From assembly GCF_021655555.1 (NCBI RefSeq), contig NZ_AP023086.1, forward strand, positions 2,882,685 to 2,946,684: a stretch of 64,000 bases of DNA, read 5' to 3'. Source of the stretch: Marinagarivorans cellulosilyticus (lineage in GTDB: Bacteria; Pseudomonadota; Gammaproteobacteria; Pseudomonadales; Cellvibrionaceae). Under the pieces are notes generated by a model. The model had not been told where the DNA came from and made no database searches. It saw nothing but the letters and a program-made list of their open reading frames with translations. Shown here piece after piece: positions 9,461 to 18,470 of the stretch (the stretch's first letter is position 1; every line of letters starts with the position of its first letter). The position numbers were made by a program, and so were the translations under genes.

Positions 9461-9491
9461 AAAGGCGAGCTTGGCAAGCTCGCCTTTTTTT
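9461..9491. terminator. intrinsic terminator after the sugar symporter
   Basis: Perfect 12-bp stem (AAAGGCGAGCTT at 9461-9472, complement at 9476-9487) with loop GGC, then T-run to 9491. A matching A-run on the other side makes it usable by the convergent DUF484 gene. Confidence 0.92.
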
Positions 9492-9541
9492 GTTTTAAAC
9501 TATTGGGGCGAATTAAAACCGCGCTGGGTCAATCGAATAAA

Positions 9542-10240
9542 TTACAAAAAACGGCCTAATACGCGGCTTAATAATTCACTTAAATGACGTAGAAATAGCG
9601 TGCCGCCATTGGGTTGGTAGCGCTCTTTATCTTCGTGCCCAACAGCAATGATAGCAATTGGGCGGCTGCCGTGACGAACAATACTTACCGCGGCAGATCC
9701 TACTTCCTCTTGATGTTCAAATAACGCATTAATTTCGGCCTGGCTAATACCACTGAAAGCCGTTTTGCTGCTATTGAGTCGGTCGTTAAGCATGGGGTGA
9801 AAGCTGTTTTCGGCCCAGAAGTGTGTTGTTGCTGAGTTAAGGCGCTGATCTAGCACCCAAATGGCTGCGTGTTTTACTTTGAACTCTTGGTCCAAGCTGT
9901 AGCTAAGTGCATCAAAAATATCGCCAAGCTCTGAGCACTCAATGAGTGATAATGTAAGGCGCTGGCTCAATTCAAAAAGGCGATCGTTCTCGCGCGCATT
10001 GGCGAGTAATATATTGAGCCGCTCGCGAATATTACTGTTGCGTTCGCGATAGGTGTGTACTTGTTTTTCGATCAGCGAAATTGCATTGCCTGACGGGTGT
10101 GAAAGCCTCAGGCTTAGCAGTAAATCAAGGTGGGTTTCGAAGAACTCGGGGTGTTCTACTAAATAATTAGCTACGCTTTCGTCATTAATTACTGGTGTAG
10201 GTTCTGGAGCAGTTGGTTTTTTATTATGGCTATCGCTCAC
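9542..10240 (-). CDS. DUF484 family protein
   Basis: DUF484 proteins are GAF-like proteins usually encoded between dapF and xerC in gammaproteobacteria; their role is not established. This 232-residue protein has the typical start V-A-N-Y-L-V-E-H-P-E-F-F near residue 24, a coiled helix around S-L-I-E-K-Q-V-H-T-Y-R-E-R-N, then a GAF-like half. I chose GTG at 10240 because AAGGGG lies seven bases upstream on the coding strand; an ATG at 10273 would overlap the end of dapF and has no better site. Last gene of the lptM-lysA-dapF operon; the usual xerC does not follow, since a terminator and the symporter gene come next. Confidence 0.85.
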   Translation of the reverse strand: MSDSHNKKPTAPEPTPVINDESVANYLVEHPEFFETHLDLLLSLRLSHPSGNAISLIEKQVHTYRERNSNIRERLNILLANARENDRLFELSQRLTLSLIECSELGDIFDALSYSLDQEFKVKHAAIWVLDQRLNSATTHFWAENSFHPMLNDRLNSSKTAFSGISQAEINALFEHQEEVGSAAVSIVRHGSRPIAIIAVGHEDKERYQPNGGTLFLRHLSELLSRVLGRFL

Positions 10241-10253
10241 TATGTTCCCCTTG

Positions 10254-11099
10254 TTAAATACGCACTTGCCCATGAAAAACGGTTGCTGTAGGGCCTGTCA
10301 TCATTACTGAATGGCCTGGGCCTGGCCAAGTGATGCTCAAGCTGCCACCGGGTAAGTTAACCGTAACGGTTTCATCTAGTAGTGATTGTAATCTTCCTGC
10401 TACCACAGCAGCGCAAGCGCCGGTTCCGCAGGCTAGGGTTTCGCCCGAGCCACGCTCGTATACCCGTAGATTAATTTCGCCGCGATTGACAATACTCATA
10501 AAACCCGCGTTAACTTTGTTAGGGTACTGCGGGTGTGATTCAATCAATGGGCCAATAAGCTCTACTGGGTAGGCTGCTGCATCATCTACTACTGCAACCG
10601 CATGCGGGTTTCCCATGGATACAGCGCCGATATTCAAGCTTGAAATATTGGCTGTGTTCTCATTGATATCAATAGCGTAGACGCTAGCTTCAGCATCGGC
10701 AATAAATGGAATTTTAGGTGGCGAAAGCTCCGGTACGCCCATATCAACAGTGACGTTATATTTGTCGACCACATTTAATATCAGCACACCTGTTGCCGTT
10801 TCGGCGCGGATAACATGCTTTCCTGTTAATTTGCGCAAACGTACAAAAACAGCAAAGCAGCGGGCGCCGTTACCGCAATTTTCTACTTCTGAACCATCGG
10901 CATTAAAAATGCGGTATTTAAAGTCGGCGTCGGGCCGCGTGGGGGCTTCAACAATTAATATTTGGTCGCAGCCTACACCAAAATTGCGGTCGGCAATTTT
11001 ACGCGCCCGATCTGGCGTAATATTCACTTGCTGGCTAATGGCATCGATCATGACAAAGTCATTGCCTAAACCGTGCATTTTGGTGAAGCGAATTTTCAT
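10254..11099 (-). CDS. dapF: diaminopimelate epimerase
   Basis: Interconverts LL- and meso-diaminopimelate, supplying lysine and peptidoglycan synthesis in the cytoplasm. The 281 residues begin M-H-G-L-G-N-D-F and include both catalytic cysteines: C75 in E-N-C-G-N-G-A-R-C and C224 in A-C-G-T-G-A-C. Length is typical (about 275-280). ATG at 11099 is eight bases after the lysA stop, so the two are translated from one message. Confidence 0.97.
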   Translation of the reverse strand: MKIRFTKMHGLGNDFVMIDAISQQVNITPDRARKIADRNFGVGCDQILIVEAPTRPDADFKYRIFNADGSEVENCGNGARCFAVFVRLRKLTGKHVIRAETATGVLILNVVDKYNVTVDMGVPELSPPKIPFIADAEASVYAIDINENTANISSLNIGAVSMGNPHAVAVVDDAAAYPVELIGPLIESHPQYPNKVNAGFMSIVNRGEINLRVYERGSGETLACGTGACAAVVAGRLQSLLDETVTVNLPGGSLSITWPGPGHSVMMTGPTATVFHGQVRI

Positions 11100-11107
11100 A
11101 ATGCCTC

Positions 11108-12358
11108 TTATTCTGATGCAGGGAGTATGGCTTCGAGGGCGACTAAGTCATCAATCGTTTCGCGTTTACGAATAACGTGAACGGCATCGCCATCAACCAT
11201 AAGTTCGCAGGCACGAGGGCGAGAGTTATAGTTGGAGCTCATGGTAAAACCATAGGCGCCTGAGGATTTAATGGCGAGTAAATCGCCTTGCTCGATAGCG
11301 AGTTCACGATCTTTACCTAAAAAGTCACCGGTTTCGCATACTGGGCCTACGATATCCCACACTTGGCTGTCGGCATCGCGAGGGTTGACCGGAACGATCC
11401 CTTGCCAAGCTTGATAAAGCGCTGGCCGGATTAAGTCGTTCATGGCGGCATCAACAATGGCAAAATTTTTGTGCTCGGTGGGCTTGAGGTATTCCACCCG
11501 AGTTAGTAGCACACCCGCATTGGCGGCAATTGAGCGACCCGGCTCAAACATTAATGCCAGTTTTCTATCGCCAAGCTTTGCTTTAATAGCGCTAATGTAA
11601 TCGCTCACAGCGGGTGGAACTTCCTGATCGTAAGTCACGCCCAAGCCACCGCCTAAATCGAGGTGGTGAATGGTAATGCCCTTGTCGGCTAATTTGTCGA
11701 CCAACTGCAATACGCGATCGAGAGCATCAATAAATGGCTGTGTTTCTGTTAACTGAGAGCCAATATGGCAATCCACACCCACAATGCGCAAGCCTGGCAA
11801 GCTAGAAGCGCGCTGGTACACGGCGACGGCGTCATTAATATCGATACCAAATTTATTTTCTTTAAGGCCGGTAGAAATGTAGGGGTGGGTTTTGGCGTCG
11901 ACATCCGGGTTTACACGAATTGAAATGGAGGCCACTTTATTTTGTGATCCGGCAACTTGAGAAAGGGTTTCTAGCTCGTTTGCGGACTCTACATTAAAAC
12001 AACCTACGCCAACTTCAAGTGCGCGAGCCATTTCGCTGGCTGTTTTGCCAACACCTGAAAATACCATTTTTGATGGCTGGCCACCGGCGCGTAATACTCG
12101 CTCAAGTTCACCGACAGAGACAATATCAAAACCCGCACCTAAACGCGCCAGTACATTTAATACACCAATATTCGAATTAGCTTTTACGGCGTAGCAGATA
12201 GTGCCGGGCCATTCGCCCAAGGCATTGGCGTAGTCTTGGTAGGCGCTGGTTAACGCCGCGCGGCTATAAACATAAGCCGGCGTGCCAAATTGGTTGGCAA
12301 TGGCATCTAAGCTCGCTTGCTCAAAATACAAGCTGTTGTTTTGTAATGTTAATGGCAT
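11108..12358 (-). CDS. lysA: diaminopimelate decarboxylase
   Basis: PLP enzyme that makes L-lysine from meso-diaminopimelate, the last step of the pathway. The 416 residues show the PLP lysine in C-Y-A-V-K-A-N-S-N (K59), H-I-G-S-Q near 195, the phosphate-binding G-G-G-L-G-V near 228, E-P-G-R-S near 270 and the active-site C-E-T-G-D near 340. It lies between the lptM-like lipoprotein gene and dapF, the arrangement common in gammaproteobacteria. Confidence 0.97.
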   Translation of the reverse strand: MPLTLQNNSLYFEQASLDAIANQFGTPAYVYSRAALTSAYQDYANALGEWPGTICYAVKANSNIGVLNVLARLGAGFDIVSVGELERVLRAGGQPSKMVFSGVGKTASEMARALEVGVGCFNVESANELETLSQVAGSQNKVASISIRVNPDVDAKTHPYISTGLKENKFGIDINDAVAVYQRASSLPGLRIVGVDCHIGSQLTETQPFIDALDRVLQLVDKLADKGITIHHLDLGGGLGVTYDQEVPPAVSDYISAIKAKLGDRKLALMFEPGRSIAANAGVLLTRVEYLKPTEHKNFAIVDAAMNDLIRPALYQAWQGIVPVNPRDADSQVWDIVGPVCETGDFLGKDRELAIEQGDLLAIKSSGAYGFTMSSNYNSRPRACELMVDGDAVHVIRKRETIDDLVALEAILPASE

Positions 12359-12366
12359 ATATAAAC

Positions 12367-12609
12367 CTAGTGAGAGTGGGTCTCTGGGAGCTGTAGCGCG
12401 CCGGGTTGAGTGTCGGAAGCGCTAACGGCTGAGTCCGAGTTGGCTTCAGGGGCTATAAGTGGCCCTTTGTGGCCGCAACCATATAGGGAAAATACCAGCG
12501 CTAGAATAAACCCCGCGCGGTATTTATGTTGCCCGTTATAGCTTAGCTGTAATATGGCCAAAGGTGCACTGTTAATGCATGCGCTGCCCATCTTTCGCAA
12601 AGTGCGCAT
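12367..12609 (-). CDS. lptM: LptM (YifL)-like small lipoprotein
   Basis: An 80-residue lipoprotein whose core S-L-Y-G-C-G-H-K-G-P-L matches the lipobox and mature start of LptM/YifL (G-C-G-x-K-G-P-L). LptM helps assembly of the LptD/LptE lipopolysaccharide translocon in E. coli. The predicted lipidated cysteine is residue 45, because ATG at 12609, which has a good GGAG site eight bases upstream, gives an unusually long N-terminal region before the hydrophobic stretch; a later start is possible. It sits eight bases before lysA, as in other gammaproteobacteria. Confidence 0.8.
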   Translation of the reverse strand: MRTLRKMGSACINSAPLAILQLSYNGQHKYRAGFILALVFSLYGCGHKGPLIAPEANSDSAVSASDTQPGALQLPETHSH

Positions 12610-12719
12610 AGCCCAACTCCAGATAAATTTAATTAAACGCTGGAGTATACGGGCGGGCGGCTAGGTGAACAATAGCTAAAGGCGCGAGATCATTGTGATA
12701 TCGGCGTTTGAAAGCGGTT

Positions 12720-13352
12720 TTACTTGACAGCTCTTAGGCGGCGAATGATTTGCTCGGCGGACTCGGGCTGCTTGGCGGTGGCTACTATTTGCTTAGCTTT
12801 AGGCGCCGTTTTTGAGGTTGGTTGGCCTGCGCGCGCATGAAGCGTGGCAATGGAATGCAAAGCTGTGCGAATGCCTTTATTTTGAGCTAGCTGGGACTGC
12901 GCTTGTTGAAGTTGGCAGGTTGCGTTGAGGGTGTCGAGCTGTTGTTCTAACCGAAATAGGTTGTAGCGGTTGTGGCTAAGAGTACCCTTAAGTGTATTTA
13001 GTGTGCTCTCAATGGTTAAAACCTGCTGGCGATTATTAAAAACATTCAGGTTGATTTTGGCAATCTCAGTGGCAAGGCCCAATGCTTTTTGTGCTTCTTC
13101 CTGCGCTAACGCATCCTGGGTGTCGCGTTCTATTTTTTGCGTTTGCTGTTCTAGCGCCAATAGTGCCGCTTTGGCTGCGGCATAATCGCTTTCTAGCGCT
13201 TTTAGCTGTTTTTCGCTGTCTTCAAACTGTTGTTTTACCGTGCAATACTCTTTGCGCACCAAGTGTTGCGCTTTGGCCTGCGCGCTAGCTTGTGCTTGCG
13301 CGCCACCAGGCGTATTGGCGAGTTGGGCTATTACGGTGCTCCAAGTATTCAT
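12720..13352 (-). CDS. PspA/IM30-like coiled-coil protein (YjfJ-like)
   Basis: A 210-residue, almost wholly helical protein with long heptad-rich stretches (about residues 30-160), rich in Ala, Gln and Lys, with an extended tail T-S-K-T-A-P-K-A-K before a last helix. It resembles the PspA/IM30 family that binds inner membranes under stress, though the sequence is low in complexity. The best support is context: its ATG overlaps the stop of the upstream gene by four bases (ATGA), and that gene is DUF2170/YjfI, the same pair as yjfI-yjfJ in E. coli. The rest of the E. coli yjf cluster is not here. Confidence 0.62.
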   Translation of the reverse strand: MNTWSTVIAQLANTPGGAQAQASAQAKAQHLVRKEYCTVKQQFEDSEKQLKALESDYAAAKAALLALEQQTQKIERDTQDALAQEEAQKALGLATEIAKINLNVFNNRQQVLTIESTLNTLKGTLSHNRYNLFRLEQQLDTLNATCQLQQAQSQLAQNKGIRTALHSIATLHARAGQPTSKTAPKAKQIVATAKQPESAEQIIRRLRAVK

Positions 13353-14050
13353 AATGCGGACTCAATATCGTCAATTAAAAAGCCTTCTTTTTTTATGCAG
13401 TCCTTTAAAAAGTGGCTATAGGCGTTTGCAGCTTGGATAACATTGACGCCTAAAGTTTCAATTTCTAACACAATATTTGCTAGCAATGAGTTGGTCGAGA
13501 GTGCGCCAAATACGGTGTAGTAATCGTTACCGTCTGAGAATGTTTCTACGCCAATGGTTGATAATGGGAAATATTTATGGGTGCGCAAAATCGCGGCATC
13601 AAACTCGGCTGTGTCATTTACGTCGGTAACGGCCCAAAGTACCGCTTCAACGAGCATTTGCTGCCCAGCAATGGTTAGTAGTAGTGGTAGGTCGCCAAGT
13701 TCATGTAGGGTGACTTCTAGGGTATTGTCTTCGTTTAAAACCGTAAAGGTTGCAAGCTCGCTGGTGGCTAAATCGGTGGTAAGCAATGCCTCATAGAGTT
13801 TCTCGATAGTCCAGCTTGGCGGGTTGTGCGACAACATCGCATCGCCAACGAGTTGACCGGCATTGCCTAGCGTGGGTGGTTCGATGTGCAAGCGCAGTTC
13901 TTTTTCTACAAGCGATAAAAGCTTACCGTTTTCGGGAATAATCCACGCTTCTTTTTTAACGAGGCCTTGTTCGCGCAAACGCTTGCGAAACTCCCGCTGA
14001 TAATGTGCAGATGATTTGGGCTGGTTGCTAGCGGCTTTTTTTGTGGGCAT
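13349..14050 (-). CDS. DUF2170 (YjfI) family protein
   Basis: A 233-residue protein with a basic, helix-forming start (M-P-T-K-K, then Y-Q-R-E-F-R-K-R-L-R-E-Q-G) and a globular C-terminal half containing T-H-K-Y-F-P-L-S-T-I-G and Y-Y-T-V-F-G-A-L-S, as in DUF2170/YjfI proteins. Function is unknown; it is usually paired with a PspA-like protein, as here, where it is translationally coupled to the next gene. The ATG at 14050 is preferred over an upstream TTG at 14101, which has no ribosome site and adds a non-conserved extension. Confidence 0.78.
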   Translation of the reverse strand: MPTKKAASNQPKSSAHYQREFRKRLREQGLVKKEAWIIPENGKLLSLVEKELRLHIEPPTLGNAGQLVGDAMLSHNPPSWTIEKLYEALLTTDLATSELATFTVLNEDNTLEVTLHELGDLPLLLTIAGQQMLVEAVLWAVTDVNDTAEFDAAILRTHKYFPLSTIGVETFSDGNDYYTVFGALSTNSLLANIVLEIETLGVNVIQAANAYSHFLKDCIKKEGFLIDDIESAL

Positions 14051-14427
14051 ATATCGTTGCTTTACCAAAGGTAATGGGTGAGTTGGGCCAACGTGTACCA
14101 ATTACATGTAAATATCGCCCATTATATCGACTTGAGCAAGGATTGCATGCACACAGGCTATATGTGACCGGATTACGATTTTGCAACAGCAATTATCTCG
14201 GTACGAATGTCAATTTACTGGCGCCATCACCCGACGGGTGGCTTATAACCTTTGTGGTCACTGATAATTGACGCACAGAATCTGCTTTTAGTCCTGAATA
14301 CAATCTGAACGGCTAGCACTCACGCACGTGTTGCCCGTTTTGTGTCGGGTTCAATTCAACCATATTGCTGCGTATTGGTGGGCTGCGAGCATGCCGGTAA
14401 TGGAATAACTAACCTTAAGTATCAAAC
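14051..14427. other. intergenic region between divergent genes
   Basis: About 375 bases between the YjfI-like gene and the prepilin-like gene. No RNA gene, terminator or repeat was recognised; it should contain two divergent promoters, but no hexamer pair stands out. Confidence 0.4.
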
Positions 14428-14970
14428 ATGTCCTTTCGCTTTAAACACTTTATTCACGATATTTTACGTATAGCTTCGTTGAATTGCGCAGGCAAAGGGG
14501 GCCGCGTGGTTGCCCTTAAGCGCAAGCAAGCAGGGGCGGCTTTGGTCGAGGTGTTAGCTGGGGTGACGGTAATGGGGAGCGTGGCTGCCGTTGCGTTACA
14601 TAATAATGAAGCAACAGAGCAGTTGGCGTTGCAAACGCATGCCCAAGTAACGGCCTCAGCGTTGCATAGCGCGGTAATATTACAGCAGGCAAAGTGGGCT
14701 GTTAGCCAGGGAAATATGGCATCTGGGTTAGTATTCTCGTCGCAGGGTATACCAATGGGCGTTGATGCCCTGCCGCAAGCTAGCCAAGCTGATTGTGATC
14801 AATTATGGCGCGCGCTAGTGTCGTTACCCAGCCCGGTAGGTGATCGCTCACGTTATTGGTTTGCGAGCCCTCGCGGCAACGCTTGCCGCTTTTCGTACCA
14901 CCACGAAAAGCTGCCGCCAGTACATATTGACTACCATACCCAATCTGGCGATATCACTTACACACTGTAG
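14428..14970 (+). CDS. type IV prepilin-like protein
   Basis: A 180-residue protein with a class III (prepilin-type) signal: basic K-R-K-Q-A-G, then A-A-L-V-E-V-L-A-G-V-T-V-M-G, with Gly before the cleavage site and Glu at +5, followed by a short hydrophobic helix. The rest is a small soluble domain with two cysteines (in A-D-C-D near 122 and N-A-C-R-F near 151) that could form the C-terminal disulfide of pilins. It stands alone, so it may be a minor pilin or pseudopilin working with an assembly system elsewhere. ATG at 14428 gives a long leader; GTG codons near 14505, closer to the cleavage site, are alternatives. Confidence 0.6.
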   Translation: MSFRFKHFIHDILRIASLNCAGKGGRVVALKRKQAGAALVEVLAGVTVMGSVAAVALHNNEATEQLALQTHAQVTASALHSAVILQQAKWAVSQGNMASGLVFSSQGIPMGVDALPQASQADCDQLWRALVSLPSPVGDRSRYWFASPRGNACRFSYHHEKLPPVHIDYHTQSGDITYTL

Positions 14971-15116
14971 CGTTCTAAAACTGCAATCTGTGTGTCATAT
15001 CTAGCGCAAGAGCATCTTCAACATTGGCTTTGCCCAAATTCGCTATTCGTGTCGTAAACTTAAGCTGTTACTTTAATAAATGTGTATTGAATGCAGCCAA
15101 TAGGCGAGGGCAAGTT

Positions 15117-16934
15117 ATGGCCGATTACCAAGCACCAATTACCGATTTATCGTTTTTGTTAGAGCACTTGATTAAGGCAGATCAGCTGTGGCCGCAATTA
15201 GGCCTGCACGATGCCGACCCAGAAACCGCTAAAGCCATATTGGAGGAGGCCGCTAAGTTGTGTGAGCAAGTTATTGCCCCACTTAACAGAGAGGCCGATG
15301 AGACCGGTACGCACTTGACGGCGGGCAAGGTGGTTGTTCCCGATGGTTTTAACGAGGCGTATAGCGCTTATTGCGAAGGTGGTTGGGGAGCATTAGGCGG
15401 TGATGCGCAATACGGTGGCATGGGTATGCCGAAAACCTTGGTTGCCTGTGTTGAGGAAATGCTGCAGGGCGCTTGTATGGCATTTGGCTTGGCGCCCATG
15501 CTTACAGCGGGCGCATGCCTTGCCCTTAACGCGCATGGCAGCGACAATTTAAAAGAGCGCTTTTTGCCTAATATGTACACGGGGCAGTGGGCGGGGGCAA
15601 TGGATTTAACCGAGCCCCATGCGGGCACAGATCTTGGCCTTATTCGTACCAAAGCGGTGCCCTTAGAGCAAAACATGCTAGGGGAGGCTTTGTACGCGGT
15701 AACTGGCACCAAGATTTTTATTACTTGGGGCGAGCACGATATGGCCGAAAACATTGTGCATTTAGTGTTGGCTAAACTGCCCAATGCACCTGCTGGCTCT
15801 AAAGGCATTTCTTTATTCCTAGTGCCTAAGCACCTCCCTAATGAAGATGGCAGCTTAGGGGCCCGCAACACTGTGAGTTGCGGTGCGCTTGAAAAGAAAA
15901 TGGGTATTAAATCATCTGCCACTTGCGTGATGAATTTTGAAGAGGCCAAGGGCTGGTTGGTCGGTGAGCCGCATAAAGGTTTGGCGGCAATGTTCACCAT
16001 GATGAATTACGAGCGCTTAACAGTCGGTATTCAAGCGGTTGCAGTAGCGCAGGCTAGCTACCAAAGTGCCAGAGACTACGCCAGCGAGCGTTTGCAAAGC
16101 CGAAGCTTAAGCGGCGCCCAATTTCCTGATGATCCGGCCGACCCCATTATTGTGCACCCCGATGTACGCCGCATGTTAATGCATATGCGTAGCTTTAACG
16201 AAGCCAGCCGAGCCTTCTATTTGTATGTTGCGCAATATTTGGATATTGCTAAATACAGCCAGGACGACAAAACAAAATCGCAAGCTGAAGGGCGCATCGC
16301 CTTGTTAACACCTGTGGCCAAAGCTTTTATGAGTGATATGGCGCTATCTGCAGCTATTGAAGGCCAGCAGGTTTTTGGTGGCCACGGCTATATTCGCGAA
16401 TGGGGACAAGAGCAGTATGTGCGAGATATACGTATTACTCAAATATATGAGGGTACAAATGGAATACAAGCGTTAGATTTGCTAGGCCGCAAAGTTATTG
16501 CCAACAAAGCGGTGATCCTTAACGACTATTGCAGCGAAATACTCCATTTTGTTCAACATGATTTAAGCGGCGAGTGGCAAAAAGAAGGCGCGAAATTAGT
16601 TGAGTGCATCCATGAGGTTACAGCGTTAGCGCAAGAGTTGATTGCGCGCGCCGGTAAATCCCCTGATGTGATTGGTGCAAGTGCTGTTGATTTTTTGCAC
16701 GCGCTTGGCTTAGTTTCCTACGGTTATTTATGGCTTAAAATGGCGCACAGTACAGAGCATATACAAAGCGGCGGCGTAGCAAGCGAGGGCGCTTACAGTG
16801 CCGAATTTTTGGCTGCCAAACAGTATTTGTGCCGATACTTCCTTAATCGCGAATTACCACGCGTAAGCTTTTTGGCAGAGCGAATACGCTCACACAGTGA
16901 TGATCTAATGGTGATGCCTGCCAGCCATTTTTAA
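15117..16934 (+). CDS. acyl-CoA dehydrogenase with C-terminal ACDH_C-type domain
   Basis: A 605-residue FAD enzyme that introduces the alpha-beta double bond in fatty acyl-CoA. Visible: A-M-D-L-T-E-P-H-A-G-T-D-L-G-L-I near residue 160 (FAD/substrate loop), M-N-Y-E-R-L near 298, G-G-H-G-Y-I-R-E-W near 421 and I-Y-E-G-T-N-G-I-Q near 442, which carries the probable catalytic Glu. The last 120 residues are the helical extension of the long (about 600-residue) subfamily. The start is ATG 15117, with GAGGG seven bases upstream and the conserved M-A-D-Y-x-A-P; an earlier in-frame ATG at 15024 lacks such a site. Confidence 0.9.
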   Translation: MADYQAPITDLSFLLEHLIKADQLWPQLGLHDADPETAKAILEEAAKLCEQVIAPLNREADETGTHLTAGKVVVPDGFNEAYSAYCEGGWGALGGDAQYGGMGMPKTLVACVEEMLQGACMAFGLAPMLTAGACLALNAHGSDNLKERFLPNMYTGQWAGAMDLTEPHAGTDLGLIRTKAVPLEQNMLGEALYAVTGTKIFITWGEHDMAENIVHLVLAKLPNAPAGSKGISLFLVPKHLPNEDGSLGARNTVSCGALEKKMGIKSSATCVMNFEEAKGWLVGEPHKGLAAMFTMMNYERLTVGIQAVAVAQASYQSARDYASERLQSRSLSGAQFPDDPADPIIVHPDVRRMLMHMRSFNEASRAFYLYVAQYLDIAKYSQDDKTKSQAEGRIALLTPVAKAFMSDMALSAAIEGQQVFGGHGYIREWGQEQYVRDIRITQIYEGTNGIQALDLLGRKVIANKAVILNDYCSEILHFVQHDLSGEWQKEGAKLVECIHEVTALAQELIARAGKSPDVIGASAVDFLHALGLVSYGYLWLKMAHSTEHIQSGGVASEGAYSAEFLAAKQYLCRYFLNRELPRVSFLAERIRSHSDDLMVMPASHF

Positions 16935-16969
16935 AGGCCGTTTAGCATTAAAAAATTAAAGTAATTACT

Positions 16970-17036
16970 GGAACTTTTTTTTAATCATAGGCTCTTTTTA
17001 ATCGATTCATCATGCAGGGTTTACGTTTGTAAACCC
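16970..17036 (+). promoter_or_regulatory. sigma-E-like promoter and leader hairpin upstream of the DegP-type protease
   Basis: GGAACTT at 16970-16976 matches the sigma-E/AlgU -35 element, and TCTTT at 16993 lies 16 bases further on at the -10 position (consensus near TCTGA, so weak). A perfect 8-bp hairpin (GGGTTTAC, loop GTTT, complement) occupies 17017-17036 in the leader, 25 bases before the ATG. Envelope-stress control fits degP family genes. Confidence 0.42.
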
Positions 17037-17061
17037 GTCGATTAACGGAGAGCCTTTAATT

Positions 17062-18411
17062 ATGAAACATGTTTTAGCGTCTGTTATTGTTGCGGCTGGA
17101 TTGTCGTTAGGCGGTTTGTCCAATAATGCATTAGCTTTGTGGCCATCAGCTGATAGTGATGGTAATAATTTGCCAACACTGGCGCCAATGTTAGAAAAGA
17201 TAAACCCCGCAGTTGTGAATATTGCGACTTACACTTCGCGTGATAACGACAACCCCTTATTAAACGATCCAGCCTTTCGCCGCTTTTTTAATATTCCCGA
17301 TCAGCCAGAGCGCAGAGAACGCAGTGCCGGTTCTGGCGTTATTGTTGATGCCGGTGAAGGTACTGTTATTACTAACCATCACGTAATCAAAGGGGCGGAT
17401 GAAATCCATGTATCCCTCACTGATGGCCGTTCTTTTAAAGCCGAGCTGATAGGTTCAGACCCTGAAGTGGATATTGCAGTACTCAAAATCGATGCAGAAA
17501 ACCTAACGGAAGTTAAGCGCGCCGATTCCACAAAAATGCGTGTGGGCGATTTTGTTGTTGCCATTGGCAATCCTTTTGGCTTAGGGCAAACAGTGACAAC
17601 CGGTATTGTGAGTGCGCTAGGGCGCACGGGGTTGGGCATAGAGGGCTACGAAGATTTTATTCAAACCGACGCTTCTATTAACCCTGGTAACTCTGGTGGG
17701 GCTTTGGTGAATTTAAAAGGGGAGTTAATTGGTATTAATACCGCGATTATTGCCCCCAGTGGCGGTAACGTAGGAATTGGCTTTGCCATTCCCATGAATA
17801 TGGCAAACGTCAGTGTCGAGCAAATCCTGAGTCACGGTGAGGTGAAGCGCGGCCAAATTGGTGTAGGCATACAAGATGTAACGCAAGAGTTGCAAAAAGC
17901 TTTCGGTTTGAAAAATGGCCAGTTGGGTGTTTTAGTGACTAACGTTAGCGAAGGCTCTGAGGCTGATAAAGCGGGGCTAAGCCCTGGCGATGTGATTATT
18001 GCGGTTGATGGTAAAGATACGCTCAGCGCTAGCCAGCTACGTAATCAAATTGGTATTCGCCGCATTGGTGATACGGTAAAAATTAAAATAATTCGCGAAG
18101 GTGATGAAAAAACCTTTAAAGTTAAAGTCGGTGATCCGTCGTCGATTTCTGGCAATGGTAAAGTGCATAAGCTATTTGAAGGCGCTAGCTTAGAGCCCAA
18201 TAAAGATGGTAAGGGCGTTATCATTACGCAAGTTGCTCGTGATAGCCATATTGCACGCTCGGGCTTGCGCCCAGGGGATGTTATTATCGGAGCCAACCGC
18301 ATGCGCACTGATAATATGCAGGAATTGAAAGACGCTTTGTCACGCAATAAAAAGCAAGCCTTGCTGCATATCCAGCGTGGTATGGGAACATTTTATATTG
18401 TGATTCAGTAA
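17062..18411 (+). CDS. periplasmic serine protease of the DegP/DegQ (Do) family
   Basis: A 449-residue periplasmic protease and chaperone that clears misfolded envelope proteins. A signal peptide covers residues 1-25 (cleavage near N-A-L-A-L). The trypsin-like domain has the catalytic triad H107 (T-N-H-H-V), D137 (E-V-D-I-A-V) and S211 (P-G-N-S-G-G-A-L). Two PDZ domains follow (about 257-345 and 360-445, each with a G-x-x-x-G-D-V-I-I loop). ATG at 17062 has a GGAGAG site. It is single, not in an algU-muc operon; a weak sigma-E-like promoter precedes it. DegQ, DegP and MucD cannot be told apart from sequence alone. Confidence 0.93.
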   Translation: MKHVLASVIVAAGLSLGGLSNNALALWPSADSDGNNLPTLAPMLEKINPAVVNIATYTSRDNDNPLLNDPAFRRFFNIPDQPERRERSAGSGVIVDAGEGTVITNHHVIKGADEIHVSLTDGRSFKAELIGSDPEVDIAVLKIDAENLTEVKRADSTKMRVGDFVVAIGNPFGLGQTVTTGIVSALGRTGLGIEGYEDFIQTDASINPGNSGGALVNLKGELIGINTAIIAPSGGNVGIGFAIPMNMANVSVEQILSHGEVKRGQIGVGIQDVTQELQKAFGLKNGQLGVLVTNVSEGSEADKAGLSPGDVIIAVDGKDTLSASQLRNQIGIRRIGDTVKIKIIREGDEKTFKVKVGDPSSISGNGKVHKLFEGASLEPNKDGKGVIITQVARDSHIARSGLRPGDVIIGANRMRTDNMQELKDALSRNKKQALLHIQRGMGTFYIVIQ

Positions 18412-18420
18412 TCTAACTCA

Positions 18421-18446
18421 GCGCCCCTGAGAATGGGGCGCTTTTC
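18421..18446 (+). terminator. intrinsic terminator after the DegP-type protease gene
   Basis: Perfect 7-bp GC stem (GCGCCCC at 18421-18427, GGGGCGC at 18435-18441) followed by TTTT and another T-run a few bases on. Confidence 0.8.
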
Positions 18447-18470
18447 AGTTTTTACTGGGTAGAGCCTACA

